Positions 19,108 through 20,484 of a stretch of 20,484 nucleotides of DNA are shown in pieces (positions within the stretch are counted from its first letter, which is position 1; each line of letters begins with the position of its first letter). The stretch is taken from contig CAXNAA020000523.1 in the NCBI GenBank assembly GCA_964200075.2, positions 1 through 20,484 of the forward strand. The letters are read 5' to 3'. Source of the stretch: Sphacelaria rigidula (lineage: Eukaryota > Phaeophyceae > Sphacelariales). The position numbers and the translations under genes are program-made. Below the pieces are notes generated by a model. It worked only from the letters and a program-made list of their open reading frames with translations, was not told the DNA's origin and ran no database searches.

Positions 19108-19689
19108 ATGGTTGGTAGTTCGAAGGGGAAGAGAGAAGTGCTGGTAAAGCACTGCCGTATACTGGGAACACCAAAACATAACACGAAGTTCGACACGGAA
19201 TTCGATAAAGAAGCCAACGTGCGATTAGAGACAAATGTAGAAGCGTCAAAACGGAAGGATGGTGGCCCCAAAGAATCGCGGCGAGAGTTTACCAGAGATG
19301 GAGTAAAGAAGTGTGTGTATAGAGCGAAAAGGCAGCAGGGGCGGATGAAATAGTGAATGAATTTACAAGGTATGGGCAAGAGGGAATGGTTACCATAATG
19401 GTATGCTGTGTAACCGGACCTGAGAAACGAGCACACACCCAAGAGGTGGATAGAAGGAGTAGTAGTCAACCTCTCCGAAGAAGGGGACAAGGCTGATCCA
19501 CGGAGTTATCGAGGGATAACGCTACTGAGCACAGTATGGAAACAATTATGTAAGATTCTGAACGATAGAGTGTGAGCGATGCTGGAAAAGGAAGAGAGCA
19601 ACGAGGGGCGAGTAGCTTTCAGACCAATTAGTAGCTGCGTGGACCACGAATACACATTAGGTACGATTATTGTACTGCGTGGTGTTTAA
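19108..19689 (+). pseudogene. decayed LINE-type (non-LTR) reverse transcriptase fragment
   Basis: Three successive frames give the N-terminal part of a non-LTR reverse transcriptase. From 19108: VGSSKGKREVLVKHCR and later GGPKESRREFTRDGVKK, the linker before the RT domain. From about 19323: EKAAGADEIVNEF and YGQEGMVT. From 19441: WIEGVVVNL, then GDKADPRSYRGITLLST, then KILNDRV, an in-frame TGA at 19573, VAFRPISSCVDHEYTLGTII, and a TAA at 19687. The YRGITLL and FRP..SC.DH..TL blocks are diagnostic of LINE RT domains. At least two frameshifts and one stop break it. The catalytic blocks further on (including the FADD-type motif) are absent, so it is a dead fragment. The family is known; the clade is not determined. 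Confidence 0.85.
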
Positions 19690-20484
19690 ATGGTGAGACA
19701 CCCATGAGGCAGTGTGTAAACCGTGGCTGTCTGCAGAAGTGGCGATACCAGAACATGAAGCAACTCATTAGAGGCTTTCGTCCGAATGCAAGATAATCAG
19801 TACGCTTCGGGCGAAACAATATTAGCAGGATGCAGGTCACCCTTCATGTGATTCACCGAGCACATCACGGCGCTCCGCGCCTGGTGATTGATCGCGAGCC
19901 TGGTCCGGCGAAAATCCGGCGTGCCCCGTCCCGGCTCAGTAGGAACGCGAGGTCAATGGTCGTTTGACTATGGCGTGCAAAGTCATGAGTACCTCCCTCC
20001 CCCGCCAAGCTAGTTGGGGGGCGGAGTGCATAATATGACAAACTTCGAGAGAAACTGCAAAAAAGGCTGGGTCCTGTGTTCGGGAAGAACCGATGTTTTG
20101 TGCAGGGGCGGGAATAATGTCCCCAGATATTTCTAGTCGTTGCAGTTTCTAGCAGTCATTTCAGGACACAATGATCTGCACGATTGCATGTGTGATGCGT
20201 CAGGTGAGGCAGTCCAGTGTAAGAGATGCAATATGGTACTTCCTCTGTCCCATAAGTCTGTATCGTTATGGACGTTTAATCGTGTGGATATTTCAATGCT
20301 CACGATCATGCTACAGTTGGGCTCGTTAGAGAGATAACTTGCAGACGAAGCTGACTGAGAAAAAGAAAAGAAAAGAAAAACTTGTTTTCAATACCAAAAT
20401 CATATCAAAATATACACCATTTTGGCCCTTTTGGGTCCACTTATACCCCGATGTTGACCGATTTTGGACGTTTTGACGTCGAGC
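19690..20484. other. no gene identified
   Basis: The first 150 bp may hold further LINE remnants (a frame reading LQKWRYQNMKQLIRGF), but the match is weak. The rest has no open frame of note and ends AT-rich. Confidence 0.5.
20361..20380. repeat. AAAAG simple repeat
   Basis: Repeated AAAAG units followed by an AT-rich tail to the end of the window. Confidence 0.85.

Noticed and set aside
1-20484. CRISPR arrays, rRNA, tRNA genes, bacterial operons
   Set aside because: None was found. The repeats present are microsatellites, inverted repeats or diverged dispersed copies, not regularly spaced identical units.

Overview
This window looks like nuclear DNA from a eukaryote with introns and a repeat-rich genome. 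It has no operons, Shine-Dalgarno sites or dense ORFs. It does have microsatellites (AG, AT, CAGG, homopolymeric G and C), a decayed LINE-type reverse transcriptase, palindromic MITE-like DNA, and one stretch where several open blocks on the + strand join in phase across GT..AG introns of about 250-650 bp. Mixed base composition, introns of this size and Ser/Gly/Asp-rich proteins would suit a stramenopile alga such as a brown alga. That is only an impression; nothing here fixes the taxon.

Layout. 1-3000: no convincing gene. It holds an 80%-identical partner of a repeat found again at 13.4 kb, an AT microsatellite, a cluster of hairpins (1637-1774), and a (CAGG)11 tract running into 34 G. 3016-3443: a palindromic MITE-like element with arms of about 135 bp and five CACGTG sites. 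3993-9815: the main gene model on the + strand. Blocks at 4549-4817, 5344-7303, 7925-8407, 9041-9362 and 9614-9815 are joined by four introns whose phases all agree (0, 1, 1, 2) and which end in a stop. A possible first coding exon lies at 3993-4209. The predicted protein is roughly 1,150 residues, mostly low-complexity (acidic/Ser, then Ser/Arg/Pro, then Gly-rich). I recognise no family in it.

9866-10800: a short ORF with a signal-peptide-like start (+), and a possible two-exon gene on the - strand. 10957-11319: an inverted duplication in which both copies keep the same reading frame, facing each other. 11.4-15.9 kb: mostly unassigned, with the second copy of the dispersed repeat at 13375-13433. 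15.99-16.24 kb: a diverged tandem duplication and an 11-bp inverted repeat. 16529-16578: an (AG)25 tract. 16.6-19.0 kb: unassigned, apart from a short dinucleotide-binding-like motif at 18.1 kb. 19.1-19.7 kb: the broken LINE reverse transcriptase. The last 0.8 kb is unassigned.

Across the two repeat pairs that I could align by eye, nearly all differences are transitions. This suggests ageing by cytosine deamination (methylation decay or a RIP-like process).
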